NCBI GenBank assembly: GCA_029261295.1
Contig: JAJDBP010000009.1
Coordinates: 1-64,000, forward strand
Direction of reading: 5' to 3'
From: Nitrospirales bacterium
GTDB taxonomy: Bacteria > Nitrospirota > Nitrospiria > Nitrospirales > UBA8639
Length of the DNA: 64,000 nucleotides
The notes below the pieces were generated by a model. The model ran no database searches. It saw nothing but the letters and a program-made list of their open reading frames with translations, and was not told the origin of the DNA. Of the stretch, positions 26,434 through 35,066 are shown piece after piece. The first letter of the stretch is position 1, and each line of letters begins with the position of its first letter. The translations under genes and the position numbers were made by a program.

Positions 26434-27021
26434 TTATGAAGATCGTGTCAAAGTATTGTGATCCGTGTGATGAAAGACCTCAGGGCGTTTGGCAATTTGT
26501 AATTGGGTGTCTTCTTTGTAACTAAATTTCCAAGGTTCGTGAATGGTTACCGTTAATTCATAGCGGACTGTTTTCATCTTTTCCTCCAAAAAGGGATTGG
26601 AGAGAATGCCATAGACTTCCGACCCCGCGTCGGCGGTCATGCAGAATTCTTTGGAATCTGGTTCGGAGGTTCCGCCTGCGTTCACCACCACGCCTCGTGG
26701 AACAATGAAGCATCGCATCACTTGTCTTTGCTCTGCATCCCATAGCCAATATCCCACTTCTTCGTGGAATGGTTGTTCCTGAATGAGAGGCCAAGCCATT
26801 GTGGAATATCGAAGGCCATATAAGGTTTGAGGCCCATTGACGACAGGCCCAATTGGATCAAACGTTAAGCGTTCTCGGAAATGTGTTTCTTTGGACCCGT
26901 CTTTTGTGGGAGCAATATCCACTCCCTCTTTCCCTTCCCAAATTCCAGCTAACGCTGCGAGAGGTCCAAGATGAGCGAGTATTTCAGGATCTGCGGATGG
27001 GGTATCGATATGGTCTGACAT
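26434..27021 (-). CDS. Nitrobindin-like heme-binding beta-barrel protein
   Basis: The 195-residue protein matches the FABP-like (THAP4 heme-binding/nitrobindin) family: GPLAALAGIWEGKEGVDIAP corresponds to the GxWxGxG motif at the first strand, followed by FRERLTFDPIGPVVNGPQTLYGLRYSTMAWP and a barrel of about ten strands. A His-rich C-terminal segment (VFHHTDHNTLTR) lies where the proximal heme histidine is expected. Nitrobindins bind ferric heme and react with NO or peroxynitrite; whether this one binds heme is not proven. The ATG at 27021 follows an AAGGAG site. Confidence 0.7.
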   Translation of the reverse strand: MSDHIDTPSADPEILAHLGPLAALAGIWEGKEGVDIAPTKDGSKETHFRERLTFDPIGPVVNGPQTLYGLRYSTMAWPLIQEQPFHEEVGYWLWDAEQRQVMRCFIVPRGVVVNAGGTSEPDSKEFCMTADAGSEVYGILSNPFLEEKMKTVRYELTVTIHEPWKFSYKEDTQLQIAKRPEVFHHTDHNTLTRSS

Positions 27022-27123
27022 ACGGGGTCTCCTTCATTAAAAAGGAATCGATCAGATAACAATCTATCAGGAAAGTAATTTCAATCAACCATATCAAAAG
27101 AACGTTCATTTTTAAACAACTTT

Positions 27124-27816
27124 TTAAGACAACCAGACACGGATCGATTGCATCCAACGGACTCCATAAAGAACAAAGCCTAACAATTTAGGGACACTAA
27201 GTTGGATTGGCTGGGTCTTTAGGCATTGGATGACATAGGTTGCAGCCTTCTCTGTGGTCATCATGAGCGGTTTCCATGAGGCCTTTGGTAATTTCGTATC
27301 GACATAGCCAAAGCGGATATTGGTAATGTGAATCCCTTTAGGTTTGAGCTTTAAGGCCATGGCGATAAGATAGTTGCTGAACCCCGCTTTTGATGCCGTG
27401 TAAGACGGTGCATCGGTATTATAAAAATCATCAGCTAAACTCGAGAGTCCAATAAAGTGTCCTCGGCCCTGTTCTATCCATCCTGGGGTAAGCCCTGCCA
27501 GTGTATGTACCATGGCGGTGAAGTTTACCTCGATAACATGGGCCTCTTGTGAGAGATCGGGAAGCGTGAGCCCCGATCCAATGGCCGCACAAAATATACA
27601 TGTATCAAACGGACCTTCCTCCACTAGAATACGGCCTAGTTTATCAGGGTAATCAGGGGCGGAAATATCTTGGACAATGTGTGTGGGTCCATGAGGTCCT
27701 AGTGGACTTGGGCTTCGAGACATACCGACAACCTGATCGCCTCGGGCAACGAGAGCCCGTGTAACGGCAGCCCCAATTCCATCAGAATTTCCAATCAGTA
27801 ATACTTTTTGTATCAT
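27124..27816 (-). CDS. Short-chain dehydrogenase/reductase (SDR)
   Basis: The 230-residue protein has the SDR cofactor motif (LIGNSDGIGAAV, in place of TGxxxGIG), a conserved Asp (VQDISAP), the Ser of the active site (IGLSSLAD) and the YTASK tetrad motif. The NAG motif region reads FCAAIGSG. It oxidises or reduces a hydroxy/keto group with NAD(P)(H). It is divergent from the operon starting at 27914, about 100 nt away, and may act on an intermediate of that operon; this is only a suggestion. The C-terminal end contains a hydrophobic, basic stretch (VRWMQSIRVWLS). Confidence 0.85.
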   Translation of the reverse strand: MIQKVLLIGNSDGIGAAVTRALVARGDQVVGMSRSPSPLGPHGPTHIVQDISAPDYPDKLGRILVEEGPFDTCIFCAAIGSGLTLPDLSQEAHVIEVNFTAMVHTLAGLTPGWIEQGRGHFIGLSSLADDFYNTDAPSYTASKAGFSNYLIAMALKLKPKGIHITNIRFGYVDTKLPKASWKPLMMTTEKAATYVIQCLKTQPIQLSVPKLLGFVLYGVRWMQSIRVWLS

Positions 27817-27913
27817 GGGATTTTGTTGAATGTTTTAATTTGATAGGCAGTATAAAATCCCCCAGGTTGGGGGAAATTGCTCTAAAAGAAAAATCCGGCT
27901 ACTCTTACTTTTA

Positions 27914-28201
27914 ATGAACCTTTCTCGTGATTCCTGGCTCTTGGTCGTTGGAGCGCAGCCTACAGAATCAATATTCGTTTTTTACGCGATGAGGGGAATT
28001 CTTGGGATATTTTATCTTATTTCCATCGTATGCCTATGGAAACTTTGGAAAAAGCCGATATCTGTTTTAAGCCGAGTGCTTTGGTCATTTGTCCTTCTTA
28101 TTCCTCTGATTGGGCCGATTCTTTACGGGGGCTTATTTCGGCCTCCTTCAATACAACCAGAAGATCAAAGAGCTCGTGGGCGATTTTATGGGGGAGGTTG
28201 A
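27914..28201 (+). CDS. Small membrane protein, PLDc_N-like
   Basis: The 95-residue protein has two hydrophobic helices (about 20-42 and 55-73) and the segment FVLLIPLIGPILYGGLFRPP, similar to the phospholipase D nuclease N-terminal (PLDc_N) membrane module. It starts the operon that runs to 32303. The next gene starts 2 nt after its stop. Function unknown. Confidence 0.65.
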   Translation: MNLSRDSWLLVVGAQPTESIFVFYAMRGILGIFYLISIVCLWKLWKKPISVLSRVLWSFVLLIPLIGPILYGGLFRPPSIQPEDQRARGRFYGGG

Positions 28202-28203
28202 AG

Positions 28204-28683
28204 ATGGAGCCTGGTGCGGCACACCAAGCGACATCTCGATTCTACGCAGGAGTCCTATTACTTCTGACAGGTCTTTTTGCCTGTCGAGTACTCGCGCAGC
28301 TCGTTCAGTTTGTCTATCCGGTAGATTTTCTTCCTCCCTATTCCGCTTGGCATAGCGGAGCCCTGCCCTATGGGTGGTTAGTGTGTGCACAAGGGGTGAT
28401 TCTTGGTGCATGTTTGCGCATTGTGTGGGGCCTGAAAAAGGGAACGATTTTTCCAGCTGAACGTAAGGGAAAAATTTTACTCACGCTGGGTACCATCTAT
28501 CTGGTAGGAATGTGCATCCGATTGATTGTCGGATTGACAATAGCCCCTGAACATTATTGGTTTGGAGCCTTATTGCCCACTGTATTTCATTTGGTGCTAG
28601 CTTCTTTTGTGCTGATCTATGGCCGGTTCCATGGTCAAGCTTTTCAGGTGCCAACACGAAATTCTCAAGGACAAACCCCATGA
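28204..28683 (+). CDS. Four-helix membrane protein of unknown function
   Basis: The 159-residue protein has four hydrophobic segments (starting with FYAGVLLLLTGLFACRVLAQLV) and no recognised domain. The ATG at 28204 follows a GGGGGAGG site and sits 2 nt after the previous stop. The longer frame from 28030 only reads across the previous gene and is rejected. Its end overlaps the next gene by 4 nt (ATGA). Confidence 0.7.
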   Translation: MEPGAAHQATSRFYAGVLLLLTGLFACRVLAQLVQFVYPVDFLPPYSAWHSGALPYGWLVCAQGVILGACLRIVWGLKKGTIFPAERKGKILLTLGTIYLVGMCIRLIVGLTIAPEHYWFGALLPTVFHLVLASFVLIYGRFHGQAFQVPTRNSQGQTP

Positions 28684-29561
28684 AGGTCGTTGTGCGGTAT
28701 GCGGGCTATCCCATGATGCTGGCATTCGGTATTGGTCTGCATTATGTCCTTCTCGCGAATCATGCGGGGGTTCAAGTCGCGACCTATCTGCCTGTTATTG
28801 TTGGGGCGGTAATGATTACTGGATTGGAATGGGCATATCCTTGTAAACAGCAGTGGTGGGCCAATAAACAGGAGATGGCTCAAGATGCTATTTTTATGAC
28901 GCTCATTCAAGGCGTTTTGCCAAAACTACTCGCTGCGGGCGTGATATTAGTGCTGTCAGAGAATTTTGATAAGCAGTATTTATTGGTAGAGGGTGTGTGG
29001 CCGACTCAATGGCCTGTTCCCTTACAAATGCTGTTGATGATGGTGCTTGCGGATGGCTTGCGGTATTGGTTACATCGTTGGGCACATGAATGGGAACCGC
29101 TTTGGCGTTTTCATGCGGTTCATCATTCTCCGCATAAATTGTATTGGCTCAATGTTGGACGATTTCATCCGATTGATAAGGGATTACAAGTCGTGTTTGA
29201 TACGTTGCCATTTTTATTCCTAGGAGTTGGGGAACAGGTGCTGGGTCTCTATGTTGTCTGTTATGCCATTAATGGCTTTTTCCAACATTGCAATGTGGAT
29301 CTGCGTCTCGGCATCTTGAATTACCTCATTAGTGGTCCAGAATTACATCGTTGGCATCATTCCAAATTGAAGCAAGAATCAAATCATAATTATGGGAATA
29401 ATCTCATCGTCTGGGACCTCCTGTTTGGCACATGGTATTTGCCCAAAGAACGGATGGTGGAGGAATTGGGCTTAGTGAATCGACAATACCCATCCGCTTT
29501 CCTAAAGCAGATGACGGTTCCTTTTATTCCAGGAGCAGATAAACAATCGGTATCAACATGA
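28680..29561 (+). CDS. Sterol desaturase/fatty acid hydroxylase-family membrane di-iron enzyme
   Basis: The 293-residue protein has several membrane helices and the three histidine clusters of the fatty-acid-hydroxylase superfamily: HRWAHE (HxxxH), HAVHHS (HxxHH) and HRWHHS (HxxHH), plus an isolated His in NHNYG. These bind a di-iron centre that hydroxylates or desaturates a lipid. The ATG at 28680 overlaps the stop of the previous gene (ATGA) and its own stop overlaps the next start in the same way, so translation is coupled. The substrate is unknown; the context suggests an acyl chain used by the GH3-type enzyme encoded next. Confidence 0.88.
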   Translation: MKVVVRYAGYPMMLAFGIGLHYVLLANHAGVQVATYLPVIVGAVMITGLEWAYPCKQQWWANKQEMAQDAIFMTLIQGVLPKLLAAGVILVLSENFDKQYLLVEGVWPTQWPVPLQMLLMMVLADGLRYWLHRWAHEWEPLWRFHAVHHSPHKLYWLNVGRFHPIDKGLQVVFDTLPFLFLGVGEQVLGLYVVCYAINGFFQHCNVDLRLGILNYLISGPELHRWHHSKLKQESNHNYGNNLIVWDLLFGTWYLPKERMVEELGLVNRQYPSAFLKQMTVPFIPGADKQSVST

Positions 29562-31198
29562 ATCGTTTCACTCTCGGACACAATCCGCAAATGCATGTGA
29601 AGATGTTGGAGCTAAAGCATCGATTGTGGAAGCCTTTTGTTAAGGATTCCCATAATCCTCAAGCCACGCAGCAAGCTCTGCTAGAACGTATTCTTTCCAC
29701 TCAAGCTCAGACGGAATTTGGGAAGAAATATCGATTGGCGCGTCTTCGTGGCTATCATGAGTTTAGATTGGGTGTCCCGATTCAGACGTATGAAGATTTG
29801 CGTCCATATATTCAAACGCAAGAAGACTTACAGGTGCCTCAGCTCAATAATGAACAACCTATAAGCTATGCGATGACCAGCGGAACGACGGGAAAGCCAA
29901 AAATGATTCCGATGCTTCATCGCACCATCCAGATGCTTCGGCGCTATCAAGGGTTGAGTACGTATGCGCAATACCAGGGAATTCCAAAGATCTTTCAAGG
30001 GAAGATGCTGGTTATTGCAGGCCAAGAAGCTGAAGGGCAGCTAGAGACAGGAACTTCTTATGGATCCATGTCCGGGTTCTTATCCGCTGCTCTCCCTTCG
30101 GTGCTTCAAGTTAAGCGGATTCTTCCAGAGGCTATTCACGATATCTCTGAGTACCAGAAAAAATATTTGTACTTAACAGCGTGGGCCTTATCAGAGCCAA
30201 ATCTTTTTGTGGTGGCCACGGCTAACCCGTCTACCTTTCTCAAGCTATTGGAAATAGGTCGTCAACATTTTTCTCAACTTGTCGAACAGTTGAAAGTGAA
30301 TTGTAAGAATTCACATGAAGGAGCAATTCCCGTTCCTTGTCCTACGCGGCGACGATTACAATTCCTAGAATCTTTTATTGGACATGAAGATCAGTTAACC
30401 GTGGAAGCACTATGGCCGAAGTTGAAGGCGGTAGTGACTTGGACCGGAGGAAGCTGTGGGGTATTGATTCCAAAGCTCAAATCTAGACTTTCAGCCAAAA
30501 CCGCCATTGTGGAAATGGGATATTTGTCCAGTGAGGTACTCGGAAGTCTGAATGTGGATGTCCAAACCAATCAATGTGTTCCTACCTTTCAAGAAAACTT
30601 CTTTGAATTCGTCGAACAGAATGATTGGGATGCCGATCGTCCCAATACGCTGACCCTTGAACAATTGGAAATTGGCAAACGATATTATGTGCTGGTGACT
30701 ACGATGAATGGGCTCTATCGCTATTTTATGAATGACCTCGTGGAGGTCACCGGGTGGTTTTATCAGACCCCTACCATTCGCTTCGTCCAAAAGGGTAAAG
30801 GGGTGACCAACTTGACTGGCGAAAAGTTGTATGAATTCCATGTGATGGCTGCTGTTGAGCGCATTCAACAGGAATATCAAATCATGGTGGATTTTTATGT
30901 CATGTTGGCCGATCCACTGACATTGCAATATACCTTATACCTTGAGCATCCACCGTTGGACTTTTTTGTCGGATACAAGCTGGAGCAACATATGGGAATA
31001 GCCAATGTGGAATTTCAATCCAAACGAGAGAGTGGAAGACTACAACCACTTATAATTGTGTATCTACAACCAGGGACGGGCGAAGCCTATAAGGCCCATT
31101 GTCTCCAGCAAGGTCAGCGGGATACTCAATATAAGGTGGTGCGATTACAATACGCCAGAGACTGTTCTTTTAACTTCCCTGCCTATGTGAGACCGTGA
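29558..31198 (+). CDS. GH3-family acyl-adenylating (acyl acid-amido) synthetase
   Basis: The 546-residue protein matches the GH3 family throughout. The ATP/AMP-binding P-loop is TSGTTGKPKMIP (residues 107-118), the TWTGGSCG segment corresponds to the acyl-binding region, and the later LTGEKLYEFHV motif is typical. Plant GH3 enzymes activate acyl acids with ATP and join them to an amino acid; bacterial GH3 proteins are largely uncharacterised. The length is normal. The start ATG overlaps the stop of the hydroxylase gene by 4 nt. In this operon it could form an amide between a modified fatty acid and an amine or amino acid. Confidence 0.85.
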   Translation: MNRFTLGHNPQMHVKMLELKHRLWKPFVKDSHNPQATQQALLERILSTQAQTEFGKKYRLARLRGYHEFRLGVPIQTYEDLRPYIQTQEDLQVPQLNNEQPISYAMTSGTTGKPKMIPMLHRTIQMLRRYQGLSTYAQYQGIPKIFQGKMLVIAGQEAEGQLETGTSYGSMSGFLSAALPSVLQVKRILPEAIHDISEYQKKYLYLTAWALSEPNLFVVATANPSTFLKLLEIGRQHFSQLVEQLKVNCKNSHEGAIPVPCPTRRRLQFLESFIGHEDQLTVEALWPKLKAVVTWTGGSCGVLIPKLKSRLSAKTAIVEMGYLSSEVLGSLNVDVQTNQCVPTFQENFFEFVEQNDWDADRPNTLTLEQLEIGKRYYVLVTTMNGLYRYFMNDLVEVTGWFYQTPTIRFVQKGKGVTNLTGEKLYEFHVMAAVERIQQEYQIMVDFYVMLADPLTLQYTLYLEHPPLDFFVGYKLEQHMGIANVEFQSKRESGRLQPLIIVYLQPGTGEAYKAHCLQQGQRDTQYKVVRLQYARDCSFNFPAYVRP

Positions 31199-31211
31199 AC
31201 CAAGATTTTCT

Positions 31212-32303
31212 GTGAAGCTCACGATCAAACAACTAGAAATCCCATTTAAGCAGGCATTTGCACATGCCACAGCCACCCGTTCCTGCACAGAAAGTGTCGT
31301 GGTGACAGCAGAATTTTCAAATGGGATACGAGGAGTAGGTGAGGGATGTCCAAGGAAGTATGTCACCGGAGAGTCGATTCAAACTGCCTTGGATTTTTTT
31401 AATTCGAATCGAGAGGAATGGGAAGAGTTTAATCGTTTAGAGGATCTTAAGGCATGGATGTCTTTGAATAGAGAATCGATCGATAATAATCCAGCCTGTT
31501 GGTGTGCAGTCGAGTTGGCCTTTTTAGATGGGTGGGGACAAGATAAGAGGCAATCAATAGAAAGTTTTCTCGACCTTCAGGCGTTAACTGGTGATTTCCA
31601 TTATTCTGCTGTGTTGGGAACGGAGAATCTCGCGAGCTTTGAAAAACAAGCTCAGCAATTTTCAGCACTTGGTTTTTGCGATTTTAAGGTGAAGGTCAAT
31701 GGGAAGATTGAAGAGGATCGACACAAAATTCAGTTTCTCACGAGTCTTCCTATTAATAATATTCGTATACGTTTAGATGCCAACAATCTCTGGAAATCCG
31801 CTGTCGAAGCCGTAAAGTATCTCAGTGCTCTTGAATATCCATTATTTGCGATTGAAGAGCCATTGCAGGTTGGAGATTATGACGGTTGCCGGCAAATCAA
31901 CCAAGAACGTGGCTGCCCGATGATACTGGATGAAAGCTTTTTGCGGATTGAACAGTTGGATGACCTACAAAAGGATCCTCAGTCTTGGATTATTAATATT
32001 CGAATTTCAAAAATGGGCGGCATGCTCCGATCCTTAGAAATTGCCAGACAGGCCCAAGCCATGGGTATTCAGATTATCATTGGAGCACAAGTCGGAGAGA
32101 CAAGTATTCTCACTCGAGCGGCACTCACCGTTGCTAATCAAAATCGTGACAATCTTCTAGCCCAGGAAGGGGCGTTCGGTACCTATCTTTTAGAACACGA
32201 CATCACTGACACCCCTCTCATGTTCGGCAAAGGTGGAACACTCGATCCTCAACCTCTCAGCAGTCAGCCTGGCCTTGGGTTGGTTCTCTCGCAATTGTCC
32301 TAG
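31212..32303 (+). CDS. Enolase-superfamily enzyme of the muconate-cycloisomerase/dipeptide-epimerase type
   Basis: The 363-residue protein has the capping domain (MKLTIKQLEIPFKQAFAHATATR) and a barrel domain with catalytic and metal residues: Lys159-Val-Lys161 in KVKVNG, Asp189 in RLDANN, Glu215 in AIEEPL and Asp240 in ILDES. At the sixth strand the sequence is INIRISKMGG, where relatives often read NIKxxKxGG, so the first of the two lysines is Arg. The family includes L-Ala-D/L-Glu epimerases and other dipeptide epimerases. The GTG at 31212 lies 13 nt after the GH3 gene. It would be a racemase, epimerase or cycloisomerase; the substrate is not known. Confidence 0.82.
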   Translation: MKLTIKQLEIPFKQAFAHATATRSCTESVVVTAEFSNGIRGVGEGCPRKYVTGESIQTALDFFNSNREEWEEFNRLEDLKAWMSLNRESIDNNPACWCAVELAFLDGWGQDKRQSIESFLDLQALTGDFHYSAVLGTENLASFEKQAQQFSALGFCDFKVKVNGKIEEDRHKIQFLTSLPINNIRIRLDANNLWKSAVEAVKYLSALEYPLFAIEEPLQVGDYDGCRQINQERGCPMILDESFLRIEQLDDLQKDPQSWIINIRISKMGGMLRSLEIARQAQAMGIQIIIGAQVGETSILTRAALTVANQNRDNLLAQEGAFGTYLLEHDITDTPLMFGKGGTLDPQPLSSQPGLGLVLSQLS

Positions 32304-32416
32304 TTTTTTTTCTGTTGAGTCAGAGGATCATATGATTGACTTCCTTTCCTTCTGTACATTTTCTGAGGGGTTGGCTAGGATGGTGGTCCAATCACCAAAT
32401 TCTTGAAAACTTGAAT

Positions 32417-32905
32417 ATGAAAAAGAAGATTGCAGTTTTTGTGTCTTTCGCTCGTGCTAATCGTGATTTGGCGACACGGTTTTTGAAAAAGTTCAAAGAG
32501 CAGGCCGCACCTTCCAAGCACTATCACTATGTCTTTTGGAGAGATGCGGATATTCTCGTTGGGGAAAAATGGCATGAGACCATTCAGAAAGCCTTAGGTC
32601 AATGTGATGTTGGGTTGGTGTTAATCAGTCCCGCGTTTTTGGGATCGCAATACATTCAGGATCATGAATTGCCAAAATTTTTGAAAAACAGAGGAAAGTC
32701 AGTTATTCCTGTTTTGCTCCAACCCATTGACTTAGATCGTCATGATCTAAAGGGATTGCAGCGCACGCAAATCTTTCGTTTGGATCGTCCGCGCTTTGCT
32801 TTCCCCAAGGCCTATGGAGAATGTTCCGGACCTCAACGCGATCAATTTGCGCTGGAGCTCTTTCGTCAGGTTGAAACTCGTTTGGATAAAGCCTTAAGCA
32901 AGTAG
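32417..32905 (+). CDS. Stand-alone TIR-domain protein
   Basis: The 162-residue protein is a single TIR domain: strand A is IAVFVSFARANRD, the BB-loop region is FWRDADILVGEKWHETIQKAL, and helix C region is LVLISPAFLGSQYIQDHELPKFL, whose Glu corresponds to the catalytic glutamate of TIR NADases. DPVLL-type strand D follows as VIPVLLQPID. An in-frame TTG at 32336 would add 27 residues with no TIR homology; I chose the ATG at 32417. It is 111 nt after the enolase-type gene and 128 nt before the DUF2130 gene. TIR proteins of this size act as NAD-consuming effectors or as binding modules in defence and signalling. Confidence 0.82.
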   Translation: MKKKIAVFVSFARANRDLATRFLKKFKEQAAPSKHYHYVFWRDADILVGEKWHETIQKALGQCDVGLVLISPAFLGSQYIQDHELPKFLKNRGKSVIPVLLQPIDLDRHDLKGLQRTQIFRLDRPRFAFPKAYGECSGPQRDQFALELFRQVETRLDKALSK

Positions 32906-32921
32906 GTTCGATTAAAAACCC

Positions 32922-32938
32922 CCGCCTTTGTAAGGCGG
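32922..32938 (-). terminator. Hairpin, terminator-like on the minus strand
   Basis: CCGCCTT and AAGGCGG form a perfect 7-bp stem with a 3-nt loop. On the minus strand it is followed by GGG and five T residues; on the plus strand no T run follows. It stands in the gap between the TIR and DUF2130 genes, both on the plus strand, so its role there is not clear. Confidence 0.4.
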
Positions 32939-33033
32939 AGATAGGGAAGTAGCGTTTCCCGTATGAGACAGTATTATTGTCGGACGCAATATCTTCTGGT
33001 AAGCCTTGGCCAATAAGAAAATCTATAAGTCCC

Positions 33034-34320
33034 ATGACCGAACCCACAATTACCTGCCCAAGTTGCAAGACAGAGATTAAACTCACCGAGTCGTTGGCGG
33101 CGCCGCTTATCGAAGCGACCAAGAGGGGCTATGAGCAGCGCCTTGTGCAACAAGAAGCGGAATCGGCTAAACGCGAAGTCAGGGTTCGTGAGCGTGAAGC
33201 GGCGTTAGCGAAATCGCAGGAAAATCTAGATGAACAAGTTGCTGACAAGCTGAAGGTTGAACGAACTCGAATTGTCGCCGAGGAATCCAAAAAAGCCAAG
33301 CTCGCGCTAGCCAATGACCTGGAACAAAAATCAAAAGATCTGATCGAGCTACAGGATATATTAAAGCAGCGCGATGAAAAATTAGCTGAAGCACAAAAAG
33401 TTCAAGCCGATTTACTTCGCAAGCAACGTGAACTGGATGATGCTAAACGTGAACTCGATCTCACCATCGAAAAGCGGGTGCAGGCTGGGCTTACCGCCAC
33501 ACGCGAGCAAGCCAGGAAAGAAGCGGACGACGCATCAAAGCTAAAGCTCATGGAAGCCGAACAGACAATTTTGGGTATGCAAAAACAAGTCGAGGAATTG
33601 AAACGTAAGGCTGAACAGGGTTCCCAGCAACTTCAGGGTGAAGTGCAAGAATTAGAATTGGAAGCACTTCTCTCTTCGAAATTTCCTCTGGATCACATTC
33701 AACCGGTTGCAAAGGGAGAGTTTGGAGGAGATGCCCTTCAGCGAGTCACGAGTCCGCTTGGCCAAGTCTGTGGGGCTATTCTTTGGGAGTCCAAGCGCAC
33801 TAAGCATTGGAGTGATGGTTGGTTGGTTAAATTGCGTGAAGATCAACGTCAAGCGAAAGCGGAATTGGCAGTGATCGTGAGTCAGACGTTGCCCAAAGAG
33901 ATTGATACTTTTGATCTCGTGGATGGAGTTTGGGTTACTCATCCTAAGGAGGCCATACCTTTGGCTATCGCTTTACGGCAGGGACTGATGGAAGTCGCTG
34001 CTGCGAAACAGGCCACCGAGGGTCAACAAACAAAAATGGAAATGGTCTATGACTATTTGATGGGACCACGCTTTCGTCAACGGGTGCAGGCCATTGTGGA
34101 GGCCTTCAGCACAATGCAGGAAGATTTGGATAAAGAACGCAAAGTCATCACGAAACAATGGGCCAAGCGAGAAGAACAAATTGGTCGAGTGATGCAGTCT
34201 ACCGTTGGTCTGTATGGAGATCTGCAAGGCATTGCCGGAAAAACCCTTCAAGAAATCGAAGGGTTAGAGCTACAGGCGCTTGAAGGTCCTCGGTCTGATG
34301 CGAAAGAAAAATTATTGTGA
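33034..34320 (+). CDS. DUF2130-family coiled-coil protein
   Basis: The 428-residue protein starts with a small zinc-ribbon-like motif (TCPSCKTEIKLTE), has a long charged coiled coil (residues 30-215) and then the DUF2130 domain. That domain contains GAILWESKRTKHWSDGWLVKLREDQRQAKAELAVIVS, in which the ExK motif resembles a PD-(D/E)xK nuclease core, with a preceding acidic residue in KGEFGGD. A second coiled coil ends the protein. The family is usually described as a predicted nuclease-like or chromosome-associated protein of unknown role. The ATG at 33034 starts the ribbon; the longer frame to 32977 lacks homology. The neighbour is a TIR gene. Confidence 0.82.
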   Translation: MTEPTITCPSCKTEIKLTESLAAPLIEATKRGYEQRLVQQEAESAKREVRVREREAALAKSQENLDEQVADKLKVERTRIVAEESKKAKLALANDLEQKSKDLIELQDILKQRDEKLAEAQKVQADLLRKQRELDDAKRELDLTIEKRVQAGLTATREQARKEADDASKLKLMEAEQTILGMQKQVEELKRKAEQGSQQLQGEVQELELEALLSSKFPLDHIQPVAKGEFGGDALQRVTSPLGQVCGAILWESKRTKHWSDGWLVKLREDQRQAKAELAVIVSQTLPKEIDTFDLVDGVWVTHPKEAIPLAIALRQGLMEVAAAKQATEGQQTKMEMVYDYLMGPRFRQRVQAIVEAFSTMQEDLDKERKVITKQWAKREEQIGRVMQSTVGLYGDLQGIAGKTLQEIEGLELQALEGPRSDAKEKLL

Positions 34321-34389
34321 TTTCTTCTTGGACTTGCTGGAAGTGATTGGAATCCAGGGGTTTGAAGGCTCAGCAGATTCAATAGTATC

Positions 34390-35025
34390 ATGAGCATGAA
34401 TGGCCTCGTCATCCAGCAGGTTCAAGAAGCGTTTTGTGAAACAGAGCATCCCGGTGATGCCTTTTTGATTGGAAGTCACGATGGCTGTGAGCCAGCAGAA
34501 GTGATCGCTCCGTTCCTGAATGTGACGAATTGGGCCGATGTTTCTATTGAGACATTAGATGAGAACTCTGCCGCGTTGAGTTTTTTCTCGGAAGGCGGGT
34601 TTCGTTTTTTCCTGCCTTCGTACCTGGTTGCGGATCTGAACGGGCATCTAGAGCATGCCGATCCTGTCTTTCATCTGACTTTCGGTTTTTCTGATCAGAC
34701 TGTTGAGGTTCCGGCTGGGGGGCATCTCCATGATCGATCGATTGGTGGATCTGCGTTGATCAATCCCAGGCGATATGGGGCCCTGACCTCATATGATTAT
34801 TCCCGCTTTCGTCTCTCCATTTTTACTCGAGAAGAGGCAGGAGCTATCGTCGCATATTTAACCTATCGACTGGACTCGGATACCGATGGGTTTGATACGG
34901 AGAGTATTGACGCTGCTCTGGCTAGCTTTTGGCGTGAACGGGCGGAAAACGCCGCGACTCATAGGTTGCTCAGGAAACATGCTGAGGCCGAAGCTGCGTA
35001 TTTTCGCGACCTAGAACGCTCATGA
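34390..35025 (+). CDS. DUF6714-like protein
   Basis: The 211-residue protein has an N-terminal helix (QQVQEAFCETEHPGD), then ALSFFSEGGFRFFLPSYLVADL, a segment resembling the DUF6714 family (FxFLPxYLxADL). The middle part (SYDYSRFRLSIFTREEAGAIVAYLTYRLDSD) and a charged C-terminal helix follow. No enzyme motif or signal peptide is seen. It follows the DUF2130 gene by about 70 nt on the same strand. Function unknown; the family name is given with moderate confidence. Confidence 0.6.
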   Translation: MSMNGLVIQQVQEAFCETEHPGDAFLIGSHDGCEPAEVIAPFLNVTNWADVSIETLDENSAALSFFSEGGFRFFLPSYLVADLNGHLEHADPVFHLTFGFSDQTVEVPAGGHLHDRSIGGSALINPRRYGALTSYDYSRFRLSIFTREEAGAIVAYLTYRLDSDTDGFDTESIDAALASFWRERAENAATHRLLRKHAEAEAAYFRDLERS

Positions 35026-35066
35026 TTTCTCAATTTTCCCTCTAGTAGTAATTCCTTCGTATTGGT

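Noticed and set aside
32336-32416. Upstream TTG start of the TIR gene
   Set aside because: The added 27 residues show no TIR sequence; the ATG at 32417 starts directly at the first strand.
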